Assembly: GCA_014843695.1 (NCBI GenBank)
Contig: CM026400.1
Span: forward strand, 46,874,221-46,938,220
DNA from: Archivesica marissinica
Lineage: Eukaryota > Mollusca > Bivalvia > Venerida > Vesicomyidae
DNA: 64,000 bases
Direction of reading: 5' to 3'
In this document: piece after piece, positions 20,801-30,889 of the stretch
Layout of the letters: every line of letters starts with the position of its first letter
Position numbering within the stretch: position 1 is the stretch's first letter
The notes under the pieces: generated by a model
Databases searched by the model: none
Seen by the model: the letters and a program-made list of their open reading frames with translations, nothing else
What the model was told of the DNA's origin: nothing
Made by a program: the position numbers and the translations under genes

Positions 20801-23800
20801 CAGGATGGCCAGAATACCAACATGTCAAGCGTTATGGAACCACCGTTCTGTATGCTTCAATATGACTGGAGAACCCAGGATGGCCAGAATACCAACATGT
20901 CAAGCGTTACGGATCTGTAAATGCTTCTGTGATTTATTCAATAACTACACACTACTAAAACAAGTAAATGGTCACAGTGACACACTACAATATTGCGGAA
21001 ATTCTGACATAACATTGAACTAGAAGGCCTAAAATGCAGAAATAACTTTGAACTCGTCAAGTGTACGGATCTACAGACGCGCACTGTGATCCATAGAGAT
21101 TTGCAAGATTGCAAAGGACAATCTTTTTATACAGATTAATATGTGTTGAAAGAGATACACTAGTAATGTGACTGAAATAGTATCAAGTTGGATTCTGTTA
21201 ATCATTAGGTTATCTAACGCATTAACTAAACATTCATTATTTAAAAAATATTGATGTAAACAAAGCTAACGGCCCAGATGGTATAAGTCACAACATGTTG
21301 AAAGAAACGGCTTCGTCTATTGTCAAACCATTAGCTATTATGTTTAATAGGTCATTTCAAGAAGGCATATTTCCATCAGTATGGAAAAATGCTAATGTTA
21401 TCCCACTATTCAAGAAAGGGAGGACTGAAGAATCAAACAATTATTGGCCGATATCACTGTTAAACTGTCAAGGGAAAGTTATGGAAAGAATTATTAATAA
21501 ACATATCCATAACCACTTACATTTCAACAATCTTATATTACCTAACCAGTGTGGCTTTAGACCAAATCACTCTAGTGTTTATCAACTTATAGAAATTTAC
21601 AATCAAATATGCCAGACACTAGACTCAAAACAAAGTATGTGTATGATATTCTGCGATATTTCGAAAGCCTTTGACAGGGTTTGGCATAAAGGTCTATTGT
21701 TTAAACTTAGGCAAAATGGTATAAATGGCAACCTTCTGAAATGGGTGGAAAATTATTTAACAAACAGAACACAAAAGGTTGTATTGGGTTCTACTACATC
21801 TCTTAGTGAGCTCATTCACTTAGTGAGTTCCTCAAGGGTCAGGAATTGGACCGTTATTTTTTCTAGTATATGTTAATGACATAGCAGACCACTTATTAAG
21901 AATAACTAGGTTATTCGCTGATGATACATCTTTAGCTCAAACGACATCAACAATTGCAGACTTGGAAGATATACTAAATCACGATCTTTACATGATATCA
22001 GAATGGTCAAAAAGATGGTTAGTCACCTTCAATCCTAACAAAACAGAAGTACTTTTCTTTAGCACCAATAGAAATCAAAACAATCCTGTATTATATTTCG
22101 AAGGAACTCGGTTACCTTTTAGTGAAAGCCATAAGCACTTAGGACTAACATTAAGCAATAATGGAAAATGGCACGAGCACGTAGACATTATTTTCAAATC
22201 GGCTTCAAAAGTGCTAAATCTAATGAAAGCTTTAAAATTTAAAATCAATAAGGACACCTTAAACCAGATCTATATATCATACATGAGACCTCAATTAGAA
22301 TATGCTGCGGTAGTATGGGTCAGTTGCACTGAATTTGAAAAAGATAAATTAGAAAAATTACAGTACGAGGCAGCTCGAGTTGTAACAGGTCTAACACGAT
22401 CAGGTTCTTTAAATAAATTAAGAGAAGAAATAGGATGGATACCTTTAAAAGACAGAAGAAAAATGCAAAAACTCGTTATACTGTATAAATACAAAAATGG
22501 TCTATTACCCGAACAGTTTAGTACAATCTTCCCGAGAACAGTCGGCGAAGAAAATCGTTATAATTTAAGAAATGCTGATAATTTTACTGTAATGGCCAGA
22601 CGTACAGCTTTATTTTCAAACTCGTTTGTACCATCTAGTGTTGATATATGGAATGCACTACCCGAACACTTAAAACACGCTCCAACCTTAACTTGTTTTA
22701 AGAATAGACTCAAGTCTTCACTGTTCAAACAAAAAGATGTACCCACGTTTGATCATAAAGGTTCGCGTAGCTTAACTGATTACCATGCTCGTATAAGATA
22801 TGGCTGCAGCAACTTAAACGCAGACTTATATAATAACCATTTAAGGGGAAATGCGACTTGCGATTGTCAAACTGGGATTGAAAACGCTGAACACTACTTT
22901 TTTTAATTGTCCTTTGTTTCAAAATCAAAGAATAACCCTATTCAGAGAAACACGACAATACCATCCTTTAAATGCGAAAACACTGCTAATAGGTAAAGAA
23001 AATCTGATTGAAAGTGATAACTTAATTATTTTCAACTCAGTACAGACATTTATAAAGAATACCAAACGATTTCAAACTGGCCATTAGTATTAATCAAACA
23101 ACAAAACAAGGGTACTCTTTGAATTTATTGAAATACTATATAGAATGTCTAGGTTTACAAATTAACGCTTAGTCTGCAAATAGAAAGAGAGGTTCTGGTC
23201 GTTCACTAGACACGAGCACCACAGGCACACTTGCATGCGTACGTTGTATAAATGATGATATTGTATTTTATGTATCTTTATGTAATTTGCATTTATTCAT
23301 TTAAATGCTTTGTAAACTAATTGTAGCCATAAAATGAAGTTTCGGTAAATATCATGTATTGGGGAGAGCCGTTTCATAATGTGGAAAGCACGTGTGGCTC
23401 AAACCAAATTGCTATGTACATGTTGGCAATAAATTATGTTTAAACCATTCTCATATAAGTCAATAACTCATTTTAGAAATCCTTAAAATAAAGCCAAATA
23501 ACAGTTGTTATCGATGATAAAACTGGATGCTTCGAAAGACAAACTGTACACTAAATAGGAACTAGATTATAGTTTATACAAATTTATATTAGCTCGATTG
23601 CGAAACAAGTTCGTACAACTCTCGAGATTCTTTGTGGAATCCATCGCCACGAGGCAGAGAGAAGAGGCAATGTGGATTTCAAATGCCTTGCCTAAGGGCA
23701 CAATCGTAACGACTACAACTGGGCGCGAACTCCTGGCCTTTCGAACCTGAAGTGAACGCGCGACCACTGCACTATCACGACTTCTCTTAATAGGTGGTGT

Positions 23801-26800
23801 AAACAGTTCTGCAAGTGGCATTATTGGAGGTTATTAGTTTATACAAATTTATTTTAGCTCGATTGCGAAACAAGTTCCTTCAACTTATAGTAATCACTCT
23901 CGAGACCTCATTCCTGATGGAATCCATCGCCATGAAGGAGAGAGAAGAGGCAATGTGAAATGTATGTGCCTTGCCTAAGGCCACAATCGTAACGGCTCCA
24001 GCGGGATTCGAACTCCGGAAGTTATTACAATATGAAATGATAAATTGTTAGCCTGACAGAAGTATCCTAATCACATACGTACAGGTACTGAACTATGGCG
24101 AGAGGCAATGGGCTCTGGTGAACTTGTAACGGGTGTGGGAGATAACTCTATCGCAATGACGAATACAAGTGTATATTTGGGCAGGAAGTATTATGCAGAA
24201 GTTTTCAACGTTACTCTTGCTGACGTACCCGAGCCGGATTCTGCCGTAAGTATACACCATACTTATTTGTATATTGTTCTTAACAACTACTAACCTCTCT
24301 TTGCACACTGTGTATATATTGTAGGCTTAGGGGCTTTTAAGATTTAAGGTGTTTGGTTTTTGCACCTTTTTTTATGTCACACTACCAGTGTCCTCTTTGG
24401 TAGAAATATAGTAGCTGAGAAGCTGAGGAGGCCTGGTAGCTCACTTTGCTAACTACACAAGCATGGCAATAATAGCTCAATTATTGACTGTTAGCCATTA
24501 ACAGAGAAGAGGAAGAAGAGCGTATATGTGGCCGGAACACATTGTCTAGATGGCGTCCTCACGTCATGCAAACATACAATCATACGACAAATGATATTTA
24601 CACATGTCGACATTGTGTTTTCAGTGAATCTGGTTCATGTTTCAAAATTGTTTAGTTAAAGAGTGGCATTATAAATGACCAGGTATTTAGAACTGTATCA
24701 CTGTAAGATTGGCATTATAAATGACCAGGCATTTAGAACTGTATCACTGTAAGATTGGCATTATAAATGACCAGGCATTTAGAACTGTATCACTGTAAGA
24801 TTGGCATTATAAATGACCAGACATTTAGAACTGTATCACTGTATGATTGGCATTATAAATGACCAGACATTTAGAACTGTATCACTGTAAGATTGGCATT
24901 AAAAATGACCAGACATTTATAACTGTATCAGTGTAAGATTGGCATTATAAATGACCAGGCATTTAGAACTGTATCACTATAAGACTGGCATTATAAATGA
25001 CCAGGTATTAAAAACTGTATCAATGTAAGATTGGCATTATAAATGACCAGGCATTAAGAACTGTATCACTGTAAGATTGGCATTATAAATGACCAGGCAT
25101 TTAGAACTGTATCAGTGTAAGATTGGCATTATAAATGACCAGGCATTTAGAACTGTATCAGTGTAAGATTTGCATTATCAATGGCCAGGCATTAAGAACT
25201 GTATCACTGTAAGATTGGCATTATAAATGACCAGGCATTTAGAACTGTATCACTATAAGATTGGCATTATAAATGACCAGGCATTTAGAACTGTATCACT
25301 GTAAGATTGGCATTATAAATGACCAGACATTTAGAACTGTATCAGTGTAAGATTGGCATTATAAATGACCAGGCATTTAGAACTGTATCAGTGTAAGATT
25401 GGCATTATAAATGACCAGGCATTTAGAACTGTATCACTGTAAGATTGGCATTATAAATGACCAGGCATTTAGAACTGTATCAGTGTAAGATTGGCATTAT
25501 AAATGACCAGGCATTTAGAACTGTATCAGTGTAAGATTGGCATTATAAATGACCAGGCATTTAGAACTGTATCAGTGTAAGATTGGCATTATAAATGACC
25601 AGGCATTTAGAACTGTATCAGTGTAAGATTGGCATTATAAATGACCAGGCATTTAGAACTGTATCACTGTAAGATTGGCATTATAAATGACCAGGCATTT
25701 AGAACTGTATCAGTGTAAGATTGGCATTATAAATGACCAGGCATTTAGAACTGTATCACTGTAAGATTGGCATTATAAATGACCAGGCATTTAGAACTGT
25801 ATCACTGTAAGATTGGCATTATAAATGACCAGGCATTTAGAACTGTATCACTGTAAGATTGGCATTATAAATGACCAGGCATTTAGAACTGTATCACTGT
25901 AAGATTGGCATTATAAATGACCAGGCATTTAGAACTGTATCAGTGTAAGATTGGCATTATAAATGACCAGGCATTTAGAACTGTATCAGTGTAAGATTGG
26001 CATTATAAATGACCAGGCATTTAGAACTGTATCACTGTAAGATTGGCATTATAAATGACCAGGCATTTAGAACTGTATCACTGTAAGATTGGCATTATAA
26101 ATGACCAGGCATTTAGAACTGTATCACTGTAAGATTGGCATTATAAATGACCAGGCATTTAGAACTGTATCACTGTAAGATTGGCATTATAAATGACCAG
26201 GCATTTAGAACTGTATCAGTGTAAGATTGGCATTATAAATGACCAGGCATTTAGAACTGTATCACTGTAAGATTGGCATTATAAATGACCAGGCATTTAG
26301 AACTGTATCAGTGTAAGATTGGCATTATAAATGACCAGGCATTTAGAACTGTATCACTGTAAGATTGGCATTATAAATGACCAGGCATTTAGAACTGTAT
26401 CAGTGTAAGATTGGCATTATAAATGACCAGGCATTTAGAACTGTATCACTGTAAGATTGGCATTATAAATGACCAGGCATTTAGAACTGTATCAGTGTAA
26501 GATTGGCATTATAAATGACCAGGCATTTAGAACTGTATCACTGTAAGATTGGCATTATAAATGACCAGGCATTTAGAACTGTATCAGTGTAAGATTGGCA
26601 TTATAAATGACCAGGCATTTAGAACTGTATCACTGTAAGATTGGCATTATAAATGACCAGGCATTTAGAACTGTATCACTGTAAGATTGGCATTATAAAT
26701 GACCAGGCATTTAGAACTGTACTGTAAGATTGGCATTATAAATGACCAGGCATTAAACTGTATCACTGTAAGATTGGCATTATAAATGACCAGGCATTTA

Positions 26801-27976
26801 GAACTGTATCAGTGTAAGATTGGCATTATAAATGACCAGGCATTTAGAACTGTATCAGTGTAAGATTGGCATTATAAATGACCAGGCATTTAGAACTGTA
26901 TCACTATAAGATTGGCATTATAAATGACCAGACATTTAGAACTGTATCAGTGTAAGATTGGCATTATAAATGAACAGGCATTTAGAACTGTATCAGTGTA
27001 AGATTGGCATTATAAATGGCCAGGCATTAAGAACTGTATCACTGTAAGATTGGCATTATAAATGACCAGGCATTTAGAACTGTATCACTATAAGATTGGC
27101 ATTATAAATGACCAGACATTTAGAACTGTATCACTGTAAGATTGGCATTATAAATGACCAGACATTTAGAACTGTATCAGTGTAAGATTGGCATTATAAA
27201 TGACCAGGCATTTAGAACTGTATCAGTGTAAGATTGGGATTATAAATGAACAGGTATTTAGAACTGTATCAGCGCGGTTTTGGTCATGGTATATGATGCA
27301 TTGTTTGATTTTACTAAGCAGAAATTAAAGGACACCTTAGAGCTATTTCTTATCGACATATCGTGTATTGACCATTGGTCATAGAAAAAAGCTGAATAGT
27401 CCTGTCTATTATTGTTTACAATAACATATATATCCACGGATAACAATTAATTAGTAATAAGTAAATGGTAGGTGTTGTTCTGTTATTTAATCCTAAATAC
27501 GATTAGGTATATAAAATGGAATGACTTTACTTGGGCAATGATACAACGTTGCGGCTATGCCCCAGAGTTCGTTCTTGTCTGCAAGACAACGACGTAACTG
27601 GGCAACCAAAGGAATGCGCACCAATCTTCTGGAATTCGTGCATCTTCTTTATCATGAATTGTCCTTCAAACAACAAATTGGTTAATACATATCGCTGATG
27701 GCTTAGCGGCAGCGACGAATACTGAGTACTTAATAAAAACATAATGTTCATGTGGCTATTCAGGTGATGTCCATCTGGGACCAATATCCGATAGCCGCAT
27801 CCTGGTACGAGTGGGCTCCTGGTTATAACAGGACTGAAGTAGAGTCGGCCATGATCAAGCCGTCAACAAATGATGACGTATATATTGCGGCAAATATCTT
27901 CTCCATCAACGGACGATCTACTTGGATAGAGGGTGGAATGGAAATTGTGGAGAAAATTCTTGATAGATATTTTTAA
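11712..27976 (+). CDS. Flavin amine oxidase / L-amino-acid-oxidase-like gene, 3' half
   Basis: Five exons (11712-11826, 13678-13806, 14897-15065, 24085-24245, 27764-27976) join with compatible phases and GT/AG borders into about 261 codons ending in TAA. Landmarks in order: KKVILGIPRIALERLDW (the 'VILaxPrxaLxxldw' of LAAO/MAO enzymes), GKMYFGYESAWWRD, PLRQTYDVG, ELWREAMGSG, SWYEWAPGY, then DVYIAANIFS and WIEGGMEIVEKIL (the C-terminal FAD-contacting segment). Such FAD enzymes oxidise amines or L-amino acids, releasing H2O2; mollusc relatives include escapin/achacin-type proteins. The N-terminal GxGxxG FAD-binding exons were not found, so start, secretion signal and completeness are unknown. 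The longest intron (9 kb) is filled by repeats and LINEs. Confidence 0.8.
11827..13320. other. Intron sequence, no distinct element
   Basis: AT-rich intron between the first two visible oxidase exons. No ORF with a known motif. AT runs lie near 12000-12900, and sequence resembling repeat 3' ends (CAATAACAGAACCACATTAA) near 12670, unclassified. Confidence 0.4.
13321..13589 (-). mobile_element. tRNA-derived SINE, family A
   Basis: Minus-orientation copy: the tRNA-like head lies at about 13589-13520 (GTAGTCCAGTGGTAACACGC and GGTTCGATCC) and the tail near 13345-13321 (CATATAGGCAACCGGTAACG). It is nearly identical in layout to 2611-2909 and lies in an oxidase intron. Confidence 0.8.
13678..13806 (+). 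CDS. Amine oxidase exon with VILGIPR motif
   Basis: Acceptor ACCTATTATCTTACAG before 13678; donor ACG|GTAACG after 13806. It encodes SDSAIKICAKKVILGIPRIA, then LERLDWEEL. The frame is phase 0 at both ends. It is the most diagnostic exon for the LAAO/MAO family. Confidence 0.75.
13878..14205. repeat. 46-bp minisatellite, about 7 copies
   Basis: Unit contains TTTACTCGTGTCAACACATT and AATAGATTTAGTGTCGATAA then TCTGAA. Later copies carry substitutions such as GTAGACCATC. It starts some 70 bases after the oxidase exon end at 13806. It is unrelated in sequence to the other 46-bp repeat at 24.7 kb. Confidence 0.85.
14206..14896. other. Intron remainder
   Basis: No element recognised apart from short direct repeats such as ACATTCAGGATA near 14325-14370 and an imperfect inverted repeat around 14640-14670 (CCGATCAGACGG / CCGTCTGATCAGG). 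Confidence 0.35.
14897..15065 (+). CDS. Amine oxidase exon with WW and RQTY motifs
   Basis: Acceptor TATTATTCCTAAG before 14897 (weak polypyrimidine tract); donor ATAG|GTCTGT after 15065 in phase 1. It encodes ERTAGKMYFGYESAWWRDL and PLRQTYDVGVSES, matching the segment after VILxxPR in LAAOs. The next exon supplies the two bases to complete a glycine codon. Confidence 0.7.
15066..15578. other. Intron start, no distinct element
   Basis: AT-rich intron sequence between the oxidase exon and the 76-bp repeat. No coding signal and no tRNA-like sequence seen. Confidence 0.35.
15610..16015. repeat. 76-bp minisatellite, left part
   Basis: About five copies of a 76-bp unit with words CTGTATGCTTCAATATGACT, GGAGAACCGCAGGATGGCCA and AACATGTCAAGCGTTACGGA. 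Offset ORFs of about 70 codons recur every 76 bases and are not genes. The same unit resumes at 20290 after the LINE, so the two parts were once one array. Confidence 0.9.
16185..16604 (+). pseudogene. LINE endonuclease domain, N-terminal part
   Basis: Starts MESLICTVNVRGFRNTRKRL and contains CLLQETHS (the catalytic Glu region of APE-type endonucleases), GVAILLN and IINIYGPNN. It ends prematurely at FIIRY after losing the expected GDFN motif. Reading resumes in another frame at about 16605 (DINIHLDKKNG), so a small deletion disrupts the active-site GDFN. Confidence 0.8.
16605..17725 (+). pseudogene. LINE endonuclease C-terminus and RT N-terminus
   Basis: Contains FSRLDFFLVSEHL and KTDHSIVLINI (the SDH-type endonuclease motif), a long charged linker, then NNKSPGSDGLTTEFYKIFW (RT motif 1) and GIITLLPKSNQE. 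It stops at 17725; the following bases continue the RT as LSNWRPISLLNIDYKIATK in a different frame. Confidence 0.8.
17726..19365 (+). pseudogene. LINE reverse transcriptase core
   Basis: RT palm motifs in order: NWRPISLLN (17740s), GFMKGRYIGEN, FFSDYEKAFDSLSHDFI (motif A), GVRQCCPLSSSLFIICME (motif B) and LFADDATYI (motif C, FADD intact), then LNTFKS. Motif spacing and the 'GxRQGCPLS' style fit L1/Tx1-type LINEs. A stop at 19363 separates it from the zinc knuckle. Confidence 0.85.
19366..19896 (+). pseudogene. LINE C-terminal zinc knuckle
   Basis: Includes CDFCNMHVESIEHMFWEC, the CxxC...HxxxxC arrangement (zf-RVT type) that ends L1/Tx1 ORF2 proteins, followed by a basic tail. It is out of frame with the RT, so the copy is dead. 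Confidence 0.75.
20290..20915. repeat. 76-bp minisatellite, right part
   Basis: About eight units like those at 15610-16015, mostly with GTTATGGAACCACCG in place of GTTACGGATCCACCG. The two array halves have therefore diverged or homogenised separately since the LINE insertion. Confidence 0.9.
20916..21237. other. Intron spacer
   Basis: Short AT-rich spacer between the minisatellite and the second LINE. Nothing recognised. Confidence 0.35.
21295..21876 (+). pseudogene. LINE RT, N-terminal half
   Basis: Open for 193 codons through RT motif A (DISKAFDRVWH) and a WVENYLTNRTQKVVLGS thumb-proximal segment. The GVPQGS motif is lost at a frameshift where the remnant reads LVSSSRVRNW instead. The frame then ends. 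Confidence 0.75.
21877..23084 (+). pseudogene. LINE RT, C-terminal half
   Basis: Resumes with FADDTSLAQ and runs through the thumb and connection region to a Cys-rich end (CDCQTGIENAEHYFF), then shifts frame to CPLFQNQRITLFRE. It retains ADD but is not connected in frame to motif A. Confidence 0.75.
23572..23795 (-). mobile_element. SINE family D
   Basis: The minus-orientation copy includes a tRNA-like head (TCGTGATAGTGCAGTGGTCG on the minus strand), a degenerate B-box region and the 3' words CGATTGCGAAACAAGTTCGT. It is followed directly by a second copy. Confidence 0.75.
23836..24015 (-). mobile_element. SINE family D, second copy
   Basis: Second minus-orientation copy about 45 bp after the first, with CTCATTCCTGATGGAATCCA and GCCTTGCCTAAGGCCACAAT. 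The head is truncated. The pair ends just 70 bp before the oxidase exon at 24085. Confidence 0.75.
24085..24245 (+). CDS. Amine oxidase exon
   Basis: Acceptor CATACGTACAG before 24085; donor GCC|GTAAGT after 24245, a consensus site. With the phase 1 base from the previous exon it reads G-TELWREAMGSGELVTGVG and continues to ADVPEPDSA. The phase match across a 9-kb intron supports that these exons belong to one gene. Confidence 0.7.
24655..27268. repeat. 46-bp minisatellite, about 56 copies
   Basis: Unit: AGATTGGCATTATAAATGAC, CAGGCATTTAGAACTGTATC, then ACTGTA or AGTGTA. It spans 2.6 kb of the last oxidase intron. Units are very similar, with one frequent two-state position (C or G in ATCA-C/G-TGTA) and edge units showing more changes (CAGACATTT, AAAAATGACC, a shortened unit near 26720). 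No ORF and no spacers; this is not a CRISPR. Confidence 0.95.
27764..27976 (+). CDS. Amine oxidase terminal exon
   Basis: Acceptor TGTGGCTATTCAG before 27764. It encodes VMSIWDQYPIAASWYEWAPG, DVYIAANIFSINGRSTWIEG and ends EKILDRYF before TAA at 27974. The 'DVYIAxNxFS...GWIEGA' region is the C-terminal flavin-contacting part of this oxidase family. Confidence 0.8.
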   Translation: MMSIWDQYPIAASWYEWAPGYNRTEVESAMIKPSTNDDVYIAANIFSINGRSTWIEGGMEIVEKILDRYF

Positions 27977-28619
27977 TTCATGATTTGACTTTATGTATTG
28001 GTCATATAAATATATAAGAGTGAAATATGTAATCCAGCAGTAGCAAACCACAGCACTCAATCCAATCCATTATGTTTATTTATACTCGCCACCGCATAAA
28101 TGCATTTGGGCATGACTAATTTAATTATCTTCTTATACGGCCACCAACGAATAAAATGACGCGAGCTGTCAAACAACCCAGCCTGCGATAATTCGATAAG
28201 CCAATCAGGGAGTGATAAAGCGACACGCCGTCAGCAACCGTAAGCGTCAATCAATCATAGAGCCACTATTTACCTCGACAATTTGTCGCGAGTATCGGTA
28301 TCTAGAAAAAATAGAAAACATGTTAATTGTCTTACAATAAACTTTGTTGGTAGACACCATGGCGCATGCGCAATATCCTAATTGTCATACACTCATTCCA
28401 ACAGTATCGGCCATAATGTAAATGTGTTAACTAAATAATGCTGTTTAATTCGTAGACAAACCAACGCAAACATTAAGTAATTGTTTCACATAGTAATTAG
28501 TTTTAGAATACATGTATATAAACCGCCACATCAATATGATTGTAAAACTACTAATATGATAGTGTACAGTTAGCTGTATACTCATATATTATATTATGTT
28601 ATGTGTACCTCTTGTGTTA
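27977..28619. other. 3' flank of oxidase gene
   Basis: The 3' UTR or intergenic region. An AATAAAA word near 28149 could be the polyadenylation signal. Nothing else is recognised up to the repeats at 28.6 kb. Confidence 0.4.
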
Positions 28620-28629
28620 TAATAAGTAC

Positions 28630-29090
28630 GCTGTTCACCAGAATGTATGGCCAGTGCACACGGCACAGTCGATTGACCGTTCATCAGAATGTATGGCCAG
28701 TGCACACTGCACACTCGATTGACCATGCACCAGAATGTATGGCCAGTGCACACTCGATTGACCGTTCACCAGAATGTATGGCCAGTGCACACGGCACAGT
28801 CGATTGACCGTTCATCAGAATGTATGGCCAGTGCACACCGCACACTCGATTGACCGTTCACCAGAATGTATGGCCAGTGCACACGGCACACTCCATTGAC
28901 CATTCACCAGAATGTATGGCCAGTGCACACTCGATTGACCGTTCACCAGAATGTATGGCCAGTGCACACGGCACACTCGATTGACCGTTCACCAGAATGT
29001 ATGGCCAGTGCACACTCGATTGACCGTTCACCAGCATGTATGGCCAGTGCACACTGCACACACAATTTATCGTTCACCAGAATGTTTGGC
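28630..29090. repeat. Minisatellite resembling zinc-finger linker sequence
   Basis: Units of about 45 or 36 bp contain GTTCACCAGAATGTATGGCC and AGTGCACAC, with an optional GGCACACTCGATTGACC. On the minus strand one frame reads CALAIHSGERSIECALAIHS, resembling the C2H2 linker (HxxIHSGERPYEC). It lies directly next to decayed zinc fingers on the same strand, so it probably arose by expansion of a finger/linker segment. Confidence 0.8.
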
Positions 29091-29129
29091 CATATATGTG
29101 CATCTCTAAAACAATAGATACACTGACGA

Positions 29130-29870
29130 TCTACTTACATATTCCACATGCGTATGGTCGTTCTCCGGAATGCATGAACATATGCGTCTTTAAATAGATA
29201 GACTGACGGAAAGCCTTACTGTATAGTTCACACTCATGCGACAGCTCTCCCATATGTGCGAACATATGCTACTTTATATAGTTAGATAAATCGAAATCAT
29301 TCCTACATATTTCACACTCGTGTAACCGGAATGCATGAGCATGCGTTTCTTTAAAGCGAATGCATGAGCATACTTATGCTGCTTTGAATGCCAAGAATGA
29401 GTGACCGTTGTTCTCCAGTATAGTTCACATTGGTGTGGTCATTCAACAAAATGTATCAGCATGTGCCGTTTTAAACTACCAGAATGGATAAAAGCAAAGT
29501 ATGTATGAGCATGTGCCTCTTTAAATTCATAGGGTCACTATAAGTGTTCGTACCTATTCCACACTCATATGGTCGTTCTCAGCATGTGCCGTTTTAAACT
29601 ACCGGAATGGATAAAAGCCTTATTCACATTCATGTGGACGTTCTTCAGTATGTATGAGCATGTGCCTCTTTAAATTCATAGTGTCACTATAAGTGTCCAT
29701 ATGGTCGTTCTCCGGTATGCATACATATGTGCTTTTTTTAAATAGATAGATCTAGTAAAGGTCGTATTACATATTTTACATGCATGTGGTCGTTCTCCGG
29801 AATGTATGAGCATGTGCTTCTTTAAATTACTAGAACAACTGTAAGTCCTCTTGCATATTTCACTCATGTG
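29130..29870 (-). pseudogene. Decayed C2H2 zinc-finger array
   Basis: On the minus strand repeated words such as HMLIHSGERPH and CKICNTTFTRSIYLKK appear in shifting frames, with one intact finger at about 29860-29770 (SSNLKKHMLIHSGERP). Frameshifts and missing Cys/His residues break most fingers. It is probably the former C-terminal continuation of the gene at 31323-32048, separated by SINE insertions. Confidence 0.7.
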
Positions 29871-29892
29871 TCAAAATACCTACTCGGGTGCG

Positions 29893-30098
29893 AAAGGTCC
29901 GTAGTTCGAGCCCCGCTAGAGCCGTTACGAATACGAGTGGCACACTTAGGCAAGGCATTTAAATTCCACATGCCTCTTCTCTCTTCCTTGTTGGACTGGC
30001 GATGTATTCCATCAGGAATGAGGTCTCGAGAGTGATTAGTATAAGCTGTAAGAACTTGCTTCGCAATCGAGTTAAAATAAACGTGTATGAACTAAAAT
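29893..30098 (+). mobile_element. SINE family D
   Basis: Plus-orientation copy starting in the tRNA-like head (TGCGAAAGGTCCGTAGTTCG, AGCCCCGC) and running through GGCAAGGCATTTAAATTCCA to CTTCGCAATCGAGTTAAAAT. It lies inside the decayed zinc-finger locus. Confidence 0.75.
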
Positions 30099-30597
30099 AT
30101 CTACTCAGTCTGCTGTTTTCAGAACATAAACACATTTGGACAGTCATGATGTACAATATTTCTTTAAAAACCACAAAAGGCATGTATTTCAAGTATTGGA
30201 CATATCCTACGAAACAGTGGCTTCTATGAGGTGCTACATATAGATCCAAAAACAAATAACATAATTTGAAGTTAAACAAATAACACAATATAAATTAAGC
30301 TCTAACAACTGTACCGTGTCTAACCAATTGGTCCAGTCAGTCATGCTTTGTTCAGTATATATATACATCTAATAGTGGCCATTACGCTATAGACAGATGA
30401 CTTGTATATTGGCTAATGCATAAACACCAATAACAAGTCATTACAGAGTATATAGGTCGATTTAAAAATAAAATCGTGTTACAAATAAACACTAATGTAC
30501 ACATGGTCTTGCTAAGAAAAGGGAGGTAAGCACGTATTATATTTCACTCAAATGAAAACATGCCAATTCAGCGAGTTGTATGACGGGTTCCACAGAT
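30099..30597. other. Spacer between SINEs
   Basis: AT-rich spacer without a recognised gene. It contains a block (TATATAGGTCG to AAGAAAAGGGAGGTAAGCAC) that recurs in similar form near 36940-37170, suggesting a further repeat family. Confidence 0.4.
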
Positions 30598-30868
30598 GGA
30601 TCTGTAGTCCAGTGGTAACACGCTGGACTGGTAATCCAAGGATCGCAGGTTCGATCCTCCGGCTGACCCTAATAAAATACACAGTCTTTCAGATGTGACT
30701 TTAGACCGATGGCTCGTGTCGGTGCTGTACACCATGCACGTAAAAGAACCAGAGGAGATTCTGGAATGGGTCTCTGTCTGTATCATTGCACTATCCTCCA
30801 AAAATTTAAAATGACTAATATCTGAAGGAGGCGTCGCTCATATGGGCATCCGGTAGCGACGATAAATA
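30598..30868 (+). mobile_element. tRNA-derived SINE, family A
   Basis: The head GGATCTGTAGTCCAGTGGTA carries an anticodon-loop-like CTGGTAA (GGT, Thr-like) and the B-box GGTTCGATCC. The body includes TCTGGAATGGGTCTCTGTCT, and the tail GGCGTCGCTCATATGGGCAT ends in GCGACGATAAATA. A family B SINE follows immediately. Confidence 0.8.
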
Positions 30869-30889
30869 CCAGTAAAAAACAATAGTCCA

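Larger units (their letters stand above)
21238..23440 (+). mobile_element. CR1/Jockey-like LINE, 5'-truncated
   Basis: Begins inside the RT (NIDVNKANGPDGISHNMLKE). RT motifs follow: VIPLFKKG, SLLNCQGKVMERII, QCGFRPNHSS, FCDISKAFDRVWHKGL (motif A), then after a frameshift near 21800 LFADDTSLAQ (motif C), NPNKTEV, HKHLGLTLS, ISYMRPQLEYAAVVW, and a Cys/His end split by another frameshift at about 22905. The 3' UTR carries AATAAA at 23429. The 'HLGLTLS...MRPxLEYA' region is typical of CR1/Jockey-group LINEs and differs from the Tx1-like element upstream. Confidence 0.8.

Noticed and set aside
24655..27268. Possible CRISPR-like array
   Set aside because: Units are directly contiguous without unique spacers, and the genome is eukaryotic; it is a minisatellite.
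27527..27784. 85-codon minus-strand ORF overlapping the oxidase intron and exon
   Set aside because: It lies mostly in the intron and antisense to the terminal exon; no recognisable domain.
30598..30670. tRNA-like heads of SINEs as functional tRNA genes
   Set aside because: Arms do not pair fully (acceptor ends do not match), there is no T-run terminator right after them, and they lead into SINE bodies.
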